The notes under the pieces were generated by a model. It searched no databases and had not been told where the DNA came from. It worked only from the letters and a program-made list of their open reading frames with translations. Of a stretch of DNA of 17,067 bases, positions 6,773-13,846 are shown piece by piece (positions within the stretch are counted from its first letter, which is position 1; every line of letters begins with the position of its first letter). Position numbers and translations under genes: made by a program. This stretch comes from Asaia bogorensis (GTDB taxonomy: Bacteria; Pseudomonadota; Alphaproteobacteria; Acetobacterales; Acetobacteraceae), in the NCBI GenBank assembly GCA_945873675.1, contig CAMCEP010000029.1:1-17067 (forward strand). The letters are read 5' to 3'.

Positions 6773-8605
6773 ATGCGTGTATATGTGCATAGAATCACAC
6801 TTTCCACTCTTCCTTCACCTCCTCCGCTTATAGCGGACGAAGCCGCTTTGGCCTTGCAGGCCTTCCCTGAGGCGGAACCGTTCTGGAGTGACGTGCATGA
6901 GACTGTGCTTGACCTGGCGCCCGAGCCCATGGGGCAAAGGCGCCAGCATTCACGCCCCAAGCGTCAGGCCATGGGCTGGCTCAGCCTGATGGATAATCGC
7001 CTGACCTTCGACACTAGCTTACAAATTGGCGCCCTTGGCCAGGGCGCGCTTGGCCTGCTTGGCCTTGGGCGTGGCACCGCCAACCGCTTCGCCAGCCTAT
7101 CCGATCTTTTGGATGGCAGTCCCAGGCTGGAACCCAATGCCGCTGCGGCCCTGGTGCAAGCCTGCGCTGCCGCCACCTGGAACCCTGGGGAGGATGAGCG
7201 GGAAGTCACCTTTGAAGGCGCGCCAGGGCTTTCCTTCACCATTCGCCAAGCGGGGACCGGGACATGGGCCTTGGCGATTCAAGGTCTCAACAGCTTGCCG
7301 GGTGGCGGCGGCCTAGATAGCGTCACTGGCCTTGCGGATTTCGCCATGTTCTCCGCGCGTGTCAGTACAGCACTTGCCCGCCCCGGGCGTCGTTCGCCCA
7401 GCATCGCCGTGCATGTGCTTGATCTTGATGGTTTACGCCATGTCTCGGCCAGTCTTGGCCATGCCGCGCAGGAAGAATTGCTGCGTGCTGCGGCGCGCCG
7501 TCTTTCGGCGTCCATTCGCGGCACGGATCTCGTAGCGCGCCTCGCCGGGGATGAATTTGCCATTTTGCAAACCGGCGCAACCCTGTCGTCACAGGCGGAA
7601 GCCATGGCACAGCGTCTGACGGGCTTGCTTGCGCATCCCTATCTGGTTCTTGGCGAAACGGTTGCCGTAACGCCTCGGCTTGGCTTTGTCCTGGCGCCCG
7701 AAGATGGCAAAGATGCCCCCGCACTGCTGCGCTGCGCGGGCCTCGCGCGGTCAAGCCTTGAGGGGGAGGGTGAAGTCACCCCCCGCTGGTGCCGCTTCAG
7801 TGCAGATATGGATGCCCGCGCCAGGGCACAGCGTAGTGCCGAAACCGCGCTGCGCAGCGCCGTATGTAGCCATCAATTTGAATTGTTTTATCAGCCGATT
7901 ATCGCGCTGCCTGCGGGCCGTTTGACGGGTTTTGAAGCGCTTATTCGCTGGCGGCACCCTGAAGACGGCCTGGTCCCACCGAATGATTTCCTGCCCCTGG
8001 CTGAAAAACTCGGCCTGATGGGGCGGATTGGCGATTGGGTCATCCGCGAGGCCTGCCGTAGCGCGGCAAGCTGGCCGGACGACATTGCCATTTCGGTCAA
8101 TATCGCCCCGGCGCAGTTCAAGGACGGGCGCTTGGTGGAAACTTTACGTGCAGCACTGGCGGAAACCGGCCTGGCCCCCAATCGCCTGGAACTGGAAGTG
8201 ACGGAAACGGTGTTGCTGCCCGCCAGCGGTGATGCGCCGGCGCAATTGGCCGCCATCCGCGCCCTTGGCTGCCATATCGCGATGGATGATTTCGGGACTG
8301 GCTATTCTTCCTTGACGCAGCTTCGCTCCTTCCCCTTTGACCGTCTGAAGGTGGATAGGTCCTTCATCCGGGATCTGCCGGAAAGCGCACAAAGCCTGGC
8401 GATATTGCGTTCGGTAATCGGACTGGGGCGCAGCCTCGGCATTGCGGTCACCGCTGAGGGGGTCGAAACCCCGGACCAGATGCGGCTTTTGATCCTGGAA
8501 GGCTGCAATAGCGCGCAAGGCTATCTGATTGGCAAACCACAGGAAGCCGCGGCCTATGCCAAGCTTATCGCCAACCCACCGAAAGAAGGGTTAGGCGTCG
8601 GCTGA
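6773..8605 (+). CDS. GGDEF-EAL protein, probable c-di-GMP phosphodiesterase
   Basis: The 610-aa protein is soluble with no membrane segment. Residues 1-175 are an unassigned N-terminal region that could be a poorly conserved sensor. The GGDEF domain (about 180-340) is degraded: the signature is AGDEF (258-262), the guanine-contacting Asn of FKxxND is Ser (LRHVSASLGH) and GHxxGD is GHAAQE. An RxxD inhibitory-site motif (249-252) remains in the correct register. The EAL domain (about 355-595) looks intact: EAL at 388-390, Asn443, Glu475, the Asp pair 505-506 in DDFGTGYSS, Lys526, Glu562 and Gln582. It should hydrolyse c-di-GMP, with the GGDEF half possibly regulating it. The start has no strong ribosome-binding site, so a slightly later start is possible. 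It ends 7 bp from the convergent ispDF gene. Confidence 0.92.
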   Translation: MRVYVHRITLSTLPSPPPLIADEAALALQAFPEAEPFWSDVHETVLDLAPEPMGQRRQHSRPKRQAMGWLSLMDNRLTFDTSLQIGALGQGALGLLGLGRGTANRFASLSDLLDGSPRLEPNAAAALVQACAAATWNPGEDEREVTFEGAPGLSFTIRQAGTGTWALAIQGLNSLPGGGGLDSVTGLADFAMFSARVSTALARPGRRSPSIAVHVLDLDGLRHVSASLGHAAQEELLRAAARRLSASIRGTDLVARLAGDEFAILQTGATLSSQAEAMAQRLTGLLAHPYLVLGETVAVTPRLGFVLAPEDGKDAPALLRCAGLARSSLEGEGEVTPRWCRFSADMDARARAQRSAETALRSAVCSHQFELFYQPIIALPAGRLTGFEALIRWRHPEDGLVPPNDFLPLAEKLGLMGRIGDWVIREACRSAASWPDDIAISVNIAPAQFKDGRLVETLRAALAETGLAPNRLELEVTETVLLPASGDAPAQLAAIRALGCHIAMDDFGTGYSSLTQLRSFPFDRLKVDRSFIRDLPESAQSLAILRSVIGLGRSLGIAVTAEGVETPDQMRLLILEGCNSAQGYLIGKPQEAAAYAKLIANPPKEGLGVG

Positions 8606-8612
8606 ACCCGCG

Positions 8613-9758
8613 TCACCCTGGCAGTAGAATGGTTGCGGCCGCCTGGGCTGCGATGCCCTCACCGCGTCCGGTAAAGCCAAGCCGTTCCGTGGTGGTCGCC
8701 TTCACGGACACCGCCGCCACATCCATCCCGGCCAAGTCCGCGATCCGCGCGCGCATGGCATCCGCGTGGGGCGCGATTTTGGGCCTTTCGCAAATCAACG
8801 TTACATCGACATGGACGAGTACACCGCCGCGCGCCGCAACACGCCCGGCCGCATGGCGCAGGAAGGCCGCGCTATCGGCATCCTTCCAATCAGCCTGGGA
8901 TGGAGGGAACCAGCGCCCGATATCACCTTCCGCCAAAGCACCATAAATCGCGTCACAAAGCGCATGCAGTCCGACATCGGCATCAGAATGTCCATCAAGA
9001 CCAAGCTCATGCGGGACAGTGATGCCACAAAGTATCAAGGGGCGGCCAGCTACCAGGCGGTGCACGTCAAAGCCAGTGCCGGTGCGCGGCAGCATGCGGG
9101 CCATCATGTCAGTTTCCACGCGGGCAAGGTCCTCGGGCCAGGTGATTTTCACATTACGCTCACTGCCCGGCACGATGGCAACTGCCTGCCCGAGCGCTTC
9201 GAGCAGGGAGGCGTCATCCGTGACCGCCCCGGCGCGGGCTTCATGGGCCGCGCGCAGCGCTTCAAACCGAAAGGCTTGTGGGGTTTGGGCGCGGTATAGC
9301 CCCTCACGCGGGACGGTGGCCTCAATCAGCCCGCCCGCCACGCGCTTCAGCGTATCGGCCACCGGCTGGGCTGGGATGGCGCCGGCATGGGCTTCAAGCG
9401 CGGCGAGCAGGGCAGGGATGGTGCCCTTCGGGATCACCGGGCGGGCGGCGTCATGCACCAGCACAAGGTCCGGCGCCTCAGCTGCGATGGCCGCGAGCCC
9501 GGCGCGCACACTGTCTTCGCGCGTGGCGCCACCGGTCACCACTGGCAGGCAGGGCAAGCCTTCCAACAGGCTGGCCACAAAGGCTTCTTCACCAGCCGGG
9601 GCCACGGGTTGCAGGGCGGCCACCATGCCTTCGGCCAGAAGCGCCTCGGCGGCATGGCGCAGCACAGGCCGGCCCAGCAGGGGCAGGAATTGCTTGGGCC
9701 GCGCCGCGCCAAAACGGCTGCCATGACCGGCCGAGAGAAGAAGAGCCAGAGTTTTCAT
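8613..9758 (-). CDS. ispDF: Bifunctional IspD/IspF enzyme of the MEP isoprenoid pathway
   Basis: This 381-aa fusion catalyses two steps of isoprenoid precursor synthesis: CTP-dependent cytidylylation of MEP and cyclisation to MEcPP. The IspD half (1 to about 220) shows SAGHGSRFGAARPKQFLPLLG with Arg15 and Lys22, VHDAARP at 101-107 and TDDASLLEALG. The IspF half (about 224-381) shows GTGFDVHRL with metal ligands Asp231, His233 and His265 (the same spacing as in single-domain IspF), DGHSDADVGLHALCDAI, and TTTERLGFTGRGEGIAAQA. Fused IspDF is common in alphaproteobacteria, often close to dusB-ntrBC as here. The intermediate step (IspE) is not in the window. There is no visible ribosome-binding site, and a possible -10 box lies only 6 nt upstream. 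Confidence 0.97.
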   Translation of the reverse strand: MKTLALLLSAGHGSRFGAARPKQFLPLLGRPVLRHAAEALLAEGMVAALQPVAPAGEEAFVASLLEGLPCLPVVTGGATREDSVRAGLAAIAAEAPDLVLVHDAARPVIPKGTIPALLAALEAHAGAIPAQPVADTLKRVAGGLIEATVPREGLYRAQTPQAFRFEALRAAHEARAGAVTDDASLLEALGQAVAIVPGSERNVKITWPEDLARVETDMMARMLPRTGTGFDVHRLVAGRPLILCGITVPHELGLDGHSDADVGLHALCDAIYGALAEGDIGRWFPPSQADWKDADSAAFLRHAAGRVAARGGVLVHVDVTLICERPKIAPHADAMRARIADLAGMDVAAVSVKATTTERLGFTGRGEGIAAQAAATILLPG

Positions 9759-9764
9759 GCAGCC

Positions 9765-9793
9765 AGTCTAGCGTGTGATGCGCCGCCGTGAAG
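9765..9793 (-). promoter_or_regulatory. Weak candidate promoter of ispDF
   Basis: On the minus strand TTCACG and TAGACT are spaced 16 bp apart, and TAGACT ends 6 nt before the ispDF ATG. Each hexamer fits the consensus at only about four positions. If real, the transcript would start at or within a base or two of the ATG. An 8-bp inverted repeat, ATGCGCCG and CGGCGCAT (9778-9785 and 9809-9816), overlaps this segment. Confidence 0.25.
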
Positions 9794-9830
9794 TCATGTG
9801 AAGCGGGCCGGCGCATGCTTGACACGTGCG

Positions 9831-10340
9831 TCACAGGGCGGTTTGCCCCTTGGCGATCCTGTCAATCTGCGGCCATAGGCGTTGAAACAGGGCATTGAAT
9901 ATCGCCCCCTCCTTCGGGGACAGCTTGGCCGTGTCCGGATGGAGTTCACGCGCCAAAAGCCTGCGCAGGGCTTCGATGCGTTTACCCTTCTCCAAGCCTT
10001 CGGGTTGTTGGGGCTGTTCTGAGGATAGGTTTTCCGCCAGCGCCCTCCAGGCATCACGCTCCCTCAGTAAATTCTCTGAAATCTCAACCAATTGCCTCAG
10101 GGCGTATCGCTGACCCTGCGGCAGGTTTGAGAAATCAACCGAGGCGACGGCCGCAAGATGTGTCGCAGCAGCCGAGGCAGGCTCCCTGATTTGTTTGCTG
10201 GCGGGTGGGGGCGGCCGTATGGGCCTTTCTTTTTCAACCCTGAACTGCATGCCGGGGATAAACGGGGCAGCAGTTGCGTCGGCCGGCTCCTTGAACGCGA
10301 AACGCTCATAGGCCGCCAATGATTCCGTTCTAAAGGTCAT
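9831..10340 (-). CDS. HPD-motif (J-domain-like C-terminus) protein, copy 1, function unknown
   Basis: I do not recognise this 169-aa protein as a named family. It starts LAAYERFAF, has a Pro-rich linker (RPPPPASKQIREP, about 40-54), then a helical, charged region that may form a coiled coil (about 76-106). The conserved C-terminus (121-169) resembles helix II, HPD and helix III of a DnaJ J-domain: RRLLARELHPD with HPD at 134-136, then FNALFQRLWPQIDRI. Helix I with the usual YxxLGV is missing. It is paralogous to the gene at 10767-11279; 31 of the last 49 residues are identical. The ATG at 10340 was chosen over GTG 10349 because MTFRTESLAAYER aligns with the start of the paralogue. It overlaps the preceding small ORF by ATGA. 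Confidence 0.8.
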   Translation of the reverse strand: MTFRTESLAAYERFAFKEPADATAAPFIPGMQFRVEKERPIRPPPPASKQIREPASAAATHLAAVASVDFSNLPQGQRYALRQLVEISENLLRERDAWRALAENLSSEQPQQPEGLEKGKRIEALRRLLARELHPDTAKLSPKEGAIFNALFQRLWPQIDRIAKGQTAL

Positions 10341-10462
10341 GCTGCACACCCCCGGTTGGAAGACGGAAGCCGGAAGTCGGCTCGCGCCTCAGGCTGCTCG
10401 TCGTCGAACAGGGCGGTAAGGGGGAGGCTAAGTTTGTTTCTCGCCAAGGGTTGGAGAGCCAT
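10337..10462 (-). CDS. Possible 41-aa small protein upstream of HPD copy 1
   Basis: The ORF starts MALQPLARNKLSLPL and continues with TALFDDEQPEARADF. Two features support it: an AAGGA ribosome-binding site 8 nt before the ATG at 10462, and a stop codon that overlaps the start of the next gene as ATGA. That arrangement would couple translation of the two. The same frame stays open upstream to 10594, with another ATG at 10492, but those starts have no good ribosome-binding site. I recognise no family, and no equivalent ORF precedes the second HPD gene. It could be a leader peptide, a real small protein, or chance. Confidence 0.4.
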   Translation of the reverse strand: MALQPLARNKLSLPLTALFDDEQPEARADFRLPSSNRGCAA

Positions 10463-10766
10463 CGCCAGGTTCCTTGTTTTAGATTCGCGCATTATCAGCG
10501 GGCAAGGTTTCACCCGGTTGCCTGACCCTGGTCTGTGACGATTGATACGAAGCGCGCAGTTTATTGGGCGATGGAACCTCGCCCCACCGCTCATGGGGCG
10601 ACCTTAAATCCATATTAAATGCGGATGCGCTCAAAAGACCGGCATCAGGTTTTTGTATTAGGAGCCCTGTTGCGCCTGTGGACGTCAGGCTATTTGCACC
10701 TGGCGGCTTGCTCAACGTAAAGGGGTGGCGCCATGCCACCCAGGAATTCGGTACTTCAGGTAGACA
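10463..10766. other. Intergenic region between the two HPD genes
   Basis: About 300 bp, partly AT-rich, with no convincing gene. It holds a 7-bp inverted repeat (CGCCCCA and TGGGGCG, 10580-10600, 7-nt loop) and the possible terminator of the upstream HPD gene at 10723-10741. Promoter elements for the downstream ORFs are presumably here. A GATAAT at 10491-10496 (minus strand) lacks a matching -35 box, so I do not call a promoter. Confidence 0.4.
10723..10741 (-). terminator. Possible terminator downstream of HPD copy 2
   Basis: A perfect 7-bp GC-rich stem (GGGTGGC and GCCACCC) with a 5-nt loop lies 25 bp beyond the stop of the minus-strand gene. On that strand it is followed by CTTTACGTT, a weak T tract, so termination would be modest. 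It could instead be a simple 3'-end-protecting hairpin. Confidence 0.4.
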
Positions 10767-11279
10767 TCAGCTAGCGGTGCGGCCTTTGACGATCTGATCA
10801 ATCTTCGGCCAAATAGTCTTGAAAAGAGAGTTTCTTAGGGTGGCTTCTTCCGGTGATATATTGGCTGCATCCGGGTGTAATTCGCGCGCCAGAAGTTTAC
10901 GAAGAGCCTCGATCCGGTCGCTTTCTTGGGAGCTGCTGACCCCGGCTGCTTGCGTCACACGAAGATACTCGGCCTTACTTTTCCAGAAATCAATTTCCTG
11001 TTGCAGCTTCTGGCAGGTGGTGACCAGTTCCTGGATCAAGTTCTGCTGGCCATGAACCAACTTCGAGGATTCTGTCACCACCATGGATGCGAGTTCCGAC
11101 GCACTGGTAGACATGGGCTCCCGTACCGTCTTGCTGACGGGCGGAGCCGGACGGCTAGGCTCCTGAACCTCAAAGCGCGCCTGTTTCTTAGCTGCAGCAC
11201 CGGGGAGGGGCGCATAGGCTTGGCTGGCGACAGCATACTTCTCGTAAAGGACGAGTTGATCCTTCCTTGGCCTTAGCAT
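10767..11279 (-). CDS. HPD-motif (J-domain-like C-terminus) protein, copy 2, function unknown
   Basis: The 170-aa paralogue of the gene at 9831-10340 has the same layout. It starts LVLYEKYAV, then has a Pro-containing linker with PPVSKTVREP (about 46-55) and a long polar helical region with coiled-coil character (about 73-106, QELVTTCQKLQQEIDFWKSK). The near-identical C-terminus is RKLLARELHPD with HPD at 135-137, then LFKTIWPKIDQIVKG. ATG 11279 has a GAGGAGA ribosome-binding site about 10 nt upstream. The frame extends to a TTG at 11306, which is unlikely to be used. No signal peptide or membrane segment is seen. By eye, codon use is less GC-rich than in neighbouring genes. A DnaJ-like cochaperone role is only a structural suggestion. 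Confidence 0.82.
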   Translation of the reverse strand: MLRPRKDQLVLYEKYAVASQAYAPLPGAAAKKQARFEVQEPSRPAPPVSKTVREPMSTSASELASMVVTESSKLVHGQQNLIQELVTTCQKLQQEIDFWKSKAEYLRVTQAAGVSSSQESDRIEALRKLLARELHPDAANISPEEATLRNSLFKTIWPKIDQIVKGRTAS

Positions 11280-11318
11280 GGCTGTAATTCTCCTCAAGGT
11301 ACTCAACCCAAGCGGAAT

Positions 11319-11339
11319 GTTCCACCGTGAAGAGGTGGA
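11319..11339 (-). other. Leader hairpin upstream of HPD copy 2
   Basis: TCCACC and GGTGGA (6-bp stem, 7-nt loop) lie in the predicted 5' leader, about 40 bp before the ATG. The hairpin sits between the C10 tract and the ribosome-binding site, so it could influence translation. It is too short to be certain. Confidence 0.3.
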
Positions 11340-11360
11340 CCATCACGCCAAGGCTAAGTC

Positions 11361-11370
11361 GGGGGGGGGG
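11361..11370 (-). repeat. Homopolymer tract G10 (C10 on the transcribed minus strand)
   Basis: Ten consecutive G on the plus strand, located about 82-91 bp upstream of the HPD copy 2 start and roughly 12-22 nt after its predicted transcription start. No other single-base run in the window is this long. Such tracts are prone to slipped-strand length changes. Confidence 0.95.
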
Positions 11371-11388
11371 ACTTGAGTTGGCGAGTTA

Positions 11389-11417
11389 ATAATTCCTTAA
11401 CAGGTGGCTATTGTCAA
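11389..11417 (-). promoter_or_regulatory. Predicted promoter of HPD copy 2
   Basis: On the minus strand there is a perfect TTGACA (11417-11412), a 17-bp spacer and AATTAT (11394-11389; four of six positions match the -10 consensus). The predicted start near 11382 gives a leader of about 100 nt that includes the C10 tract and the hairpin at 11319-11339. It is the best sigma-70-type match I found in the window. Confidence 0.6.
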
Positions 11418-11511
11418 TTGTTACATTGACCAGGTGATGCGTTTTTTTGATTGAAATATCGCAGTGTCTACATTCAACCATTAGGTTTAATTCAACGATC
11501 CCGAAACGAAA

Positions 11512-11536
11512 GGTCAGCTTAGGTCACCCCATGACC
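11512..11536. promoter_or_regulatory. Repeated AGGTCA elements with inverted repeat upstream of dusB
   Basis: AGGTCA occurs twice, 10 bp apart (one helical turn). The second copy begins an inverted repeat, GGTCA and TGACC, around CCCCA (11522-11536). Position and phasing suggest a regulator binding site for the dusB-ntr operon or for the divergent HPD gene. No known regulator is assigned. Confidence 0.35.
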
Positions 11537-11574
11537 AGTCCGGCCATGCAGCATACTGAGGCCCAGCACGGCAC

Positions 11575-11589
11575 GGCATGATTTATGCC
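11575..11589 (+). promoter_or_regulatory. Weak sigma-54-like element or palindrome upstream of dusB
   Basis: GGCAT and ATGCC form an inverted repeat around GATTT. The same bases give a GG-N10-GC spacing with a partial fit to the -24/-12 consensus (GGCA, G, TGC). Transcription would start near 11600. The fit is incomplete and could be chance. Confidence 0.25.
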
Positions 11590-11669
11590 TAATACATCAG
11601 CAGGCCTTGTGGAGTGACATGTTTTTGAATAAATTGCTCAAAATAAATGCAGGATCTAGAGTCATAGCC

Positions 11670-12725
11670 ATGTCGCTGCCTCTTCTTACGCCGATCGACC
11701 TTGGCGGTCTTGCCATTACGGCCCCTGTCATTCTGGCTCCCATGTCAGGCGTGACCGATCAGCCCTTCCGGCGACTGGCGCGCTCGCTTGGCACGCCCAT
11801 GGTTGTTTCGGAGATGATCGCCTCCCAGGCCATGGTGCGGGAAAACCGCCAGACGCTGAAAATGGCGGAATTGGATGGCTTTGGCGGACCCGCTTCCGTG
11901 CAATTGGCCGGCTGCGACCCGGCAACCATGGCGGAAGCCGCGAAGCTTGTTGTGGATCGTGGCGCCGCCGTGGTGGATATCAATTTCGGCTGCCCGGTCA
12001 AGAAAGTGGCGCTGGGGCAGAGCGCCGGCAGCGCGCTCATGCGCGATGAAATCGCCGCCGCGCGCATTCTCGAAGCGATGGTGAAGGCCGTGCCGGTGCC
12101 GGTCACGCTGAAAATGCGCATGGGCTGGGACCATAACAGCCTGAATGCCCCAAATCTGGCCCGAATCGCGGAAGCCTGCGGCATTCGCATGGTTACCATC
12201 CATGGGCGCACGCGCCAGCAATTCTATACCGGCCAGGCTGATTGGGCCTTCATCCGGCGCGTGAAGGAAGCCGTGCAAATCCCTGTGATTGCGAATGGCG
12301 ACATCCTATCTATCGAGGATGCCGAGGAAGCGCTCCGCCAATCCGGCGCCGATGGCGTGATGATCGGGCGCGGCGCCTATGGCCGGCCTTGGCTGCTTGG
12401 GCAGGTCGCGGCGCATCTGATGCATGGCATCCGCGCCGAGGAACCCGCGCTTGCCGAACAGAAGCGCATCCTGCTGGAGCATTACGCGCTGATGCTGGAG
12501 CATCACGGCACGGAGCCTGGCATCCGCATCGCGCGCAAGCATGTCGCCTGGTATTCCAAGGGCTTGCCCGGTTCGGCTGAGTTTCGCGTGGCGGTCAATC
12601 ACGCGACCACGGCGGAAGCGGTCCATGGGCTGATTGATGGCTTCTTTGACCCGCTGATCGAACGCGGTGTAACCGCCGTGCGCGATTCCTTCCGCGAAGC
12701 CGGGGAAGGGCTGATCGCCGCATGA
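11670..12725 (+). CDS. dusB: tRNA-dihydrouridine synthase B
   Basis: This 351-aa flavoprotein reduces uridine to dihydrouridine in tRNA using NADPH and FMN. Family landmarks are APVILAPMSGVTDQPFRRL at the start of the TIM barrel, catalytic Cys108 in INFGCPVKKV, Lys148 in TLKMRMGW, His178 in TIHGRTRQQFYTG, IANGDI and GRGAYGRPW. The start at 11670 gives the normal distance to the APVILAPM motif. An in-frame ATG at 11619, 4 nt after GGAG, would add 17 residues and cannot be excluded. It is the first gene of the classic alphaproteobacterial dusB(nifR3)-ntrB-ntrC operon, and its stop overlaps the ntrB start (ATGA). Confidence 0.95.
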   Translation: MSLPLLTPIDLGGLAITAPVILAPMSGVTDQPFRRLARSLGTPMVVSEMIASQAMVRENRQTLKMAELDGFGGPASVQLAGCDPATMAEAAKLVVDRGAAVVDINFGCPVKKVALGQSAGSALMRDEIAAARILEAMVKAVPVPVTLKMRMGWDHNSLNAPNLARIAEACGIRMVTIHGRTRQQFYTGQADWAFIRRVKEAVQIPVIANGDILSIEDAEEALRQSGADGVMIGRGAYGRPWLLGQVAAHLMHGIRAEEPALAEQKRILLEHYALMLEHHGTEPGIRIARKHVAWYSKGLPGSAEFRVAVNHATTAEAVHGLIDGFFDPLIERGVTAVRDSFREAGEGLIAA

Positions 12726-13846
12726 ATGCGCGCGCCAAACTTGCTGCCACCAACCGCAGCACGCCGCGCCTGGATAGCGCCATGGTGCTGGCGGCCTTGC
12801 CCGTCCCGGCAGTGGTGGTGAATGCCGAGAATCGCTTCACCTTCGCCAATGGCGCCGCCGAGCAATTCTTCAAGCTTTCCGCCGGTGCCCTCTGCCAATT
12901 GAAGCTGAGTGACATCCTGCCGCCTGATAACCGTGTCTTTGCCGTTCTCGCGCAAATCCGGCGGTTTGACTCACCCGTTTCCGATTACGACCTTACCCTG
13001 GAAAGCCCGCGCATCAATCGCCGGGGCGTTTCCGTCCATGGCGCGCCTTTGCATGAAATAGAAGGCGCTGTGGTGCTGACCTTGCAGGATGGGTCCATGG
13101 CGCAAATGCTCGACCGGCAGCTCAGTTTCCGTGGCGCGGCGCGCGGTGCCTCCGCCATGGCGGCCATGCTGGCGCATGAGGTGAAGAACCCGCTTTCGGG
13201 CATTCGCGGCGCCGCGCAATTGCTGGAACAGAATGCGCCTGAGGCGGATAAGGAGCTTTGTCTGCTCATTCAGGATGAGGTGGACCGTATTCGCGGCCTG
13301 GTGGATCGCTTTGACATATTCTCTGACCGGCCGGTGGATTTGGGCCCGGTCAATATCCATCAGGTGCTGGATCATGTGCGCCGCATTGCGCAAACCGGTT
13401 TCGCCGCGCATCTCAAATTCTCTGAGGAATATGACCCGTCGCTGCCGCCCGTTTGGGGCAATCGCGACATTCTGGTCCAGATCATCCTGAACCTTGTGAA
13501 AAATGCCGCCGAGGCAGTGGACCCGATCCATGGTGAGATCGTGCTCTCCACCGCCTATCAGCATGGCGTGCGCATTGCCGTGCCGACCTCGACCGAAAGG
13601 GTGCATCTGCCGCTGCTATTGACGGTGCGCGACAATGGGCCGGGCATTCCCGAAGAAATCCAGGCGACGCTGTTTGAACCCTTTGTGTCTACCAAGCGGG
13701 GCGGGCAGGGGCTTGGCCTCGCCTTGGTGGCAAAGCTGGTGACCGATCTTGGGGGGCTGATCGAATGCGATTCCCGTCCGGGACGCACTTTATTCAAACT
13801 TTCCATGCCGGCACCCCCGGCCGGTTGGCAGGAGAGCGCCTCATGA
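12722..13846 (+). CDS. ntrB: Nitrogen regulation sensor histidine kinase NtrB
   Basis: This 374-aa cytoplasmic kinase phosphorylates NtrC when nitrogen is limiting and is controlled by PII. It has an N-terminal PAS domain (about 18-125), an H-box with His152 in MLAHEVKNPLSGIRG, and a complete ATPase domain: ILNLVKNAAEA (N), DNGPGIP (G1), LFEPFVSTK (F) and GQGLGLALV (G2). No membrane segment is present, as expected for NtrB. It overlaps dusB and ntrC by ATGA at both ends, so translation of the three genes is coupled. Confidence 0.96.
   Translation: MNARAKLAATNRSTPRLDSAMVLAALPVPAVVVNAENRFTFANGAAEQFFKLSAGALCQLKLSDILPPDNRVFAVLAQIRRFDSPVSDYDLTLESPRINRRGVSVHGAPLHEIEGAVVLTLQDGSMAQMLDRQLSFRGAARGASAMAAMLAHEVKNPLSGIRGAAQLLEQNAPEADKELCLLIQDEVDRIRGLVDRFDIFSDRPVDLGPVNIHQVLDHVRRIAQTGFAAHLKFSEEYDPSLPPVWGNRDILVQIILNLVKNAAEAVDPIHGEIVLSTAYQHGVRIAVPTSTERVHLPLLLTVRDNGPGIPEEIQATLFEPFVSTKRGGQGLGLALVAKLVTDLGGLIECDSRPGRTLFKLSMPAPPAGWQESAS

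Larger units (their letters stand above)
11280..11669. other. Divergent intergenic region between HPD copy 2 and dusB
   Basis: This roughly 390-bp stretch is AT-rich for the window and carries signals for both directions. On the minus strand it has a promoter at 11389-11417, a C10 tract and a leader hairpin. Towards dusB it has repeated AGGTCA elements with an inverted repeat, and a GG-N10-GC element. No coding sequence is convincing, apart from a possible longer N-terminus of dusB from ATG 11619. Confidence 0.6.

Noticed and set aside
9778..9816. 8-bp inverted repeat as a terminator of HPD copy 1
   Set aside because: The loop is 23 nt and no T tract follows on either strand, so an intrinsic terminator is not supported.
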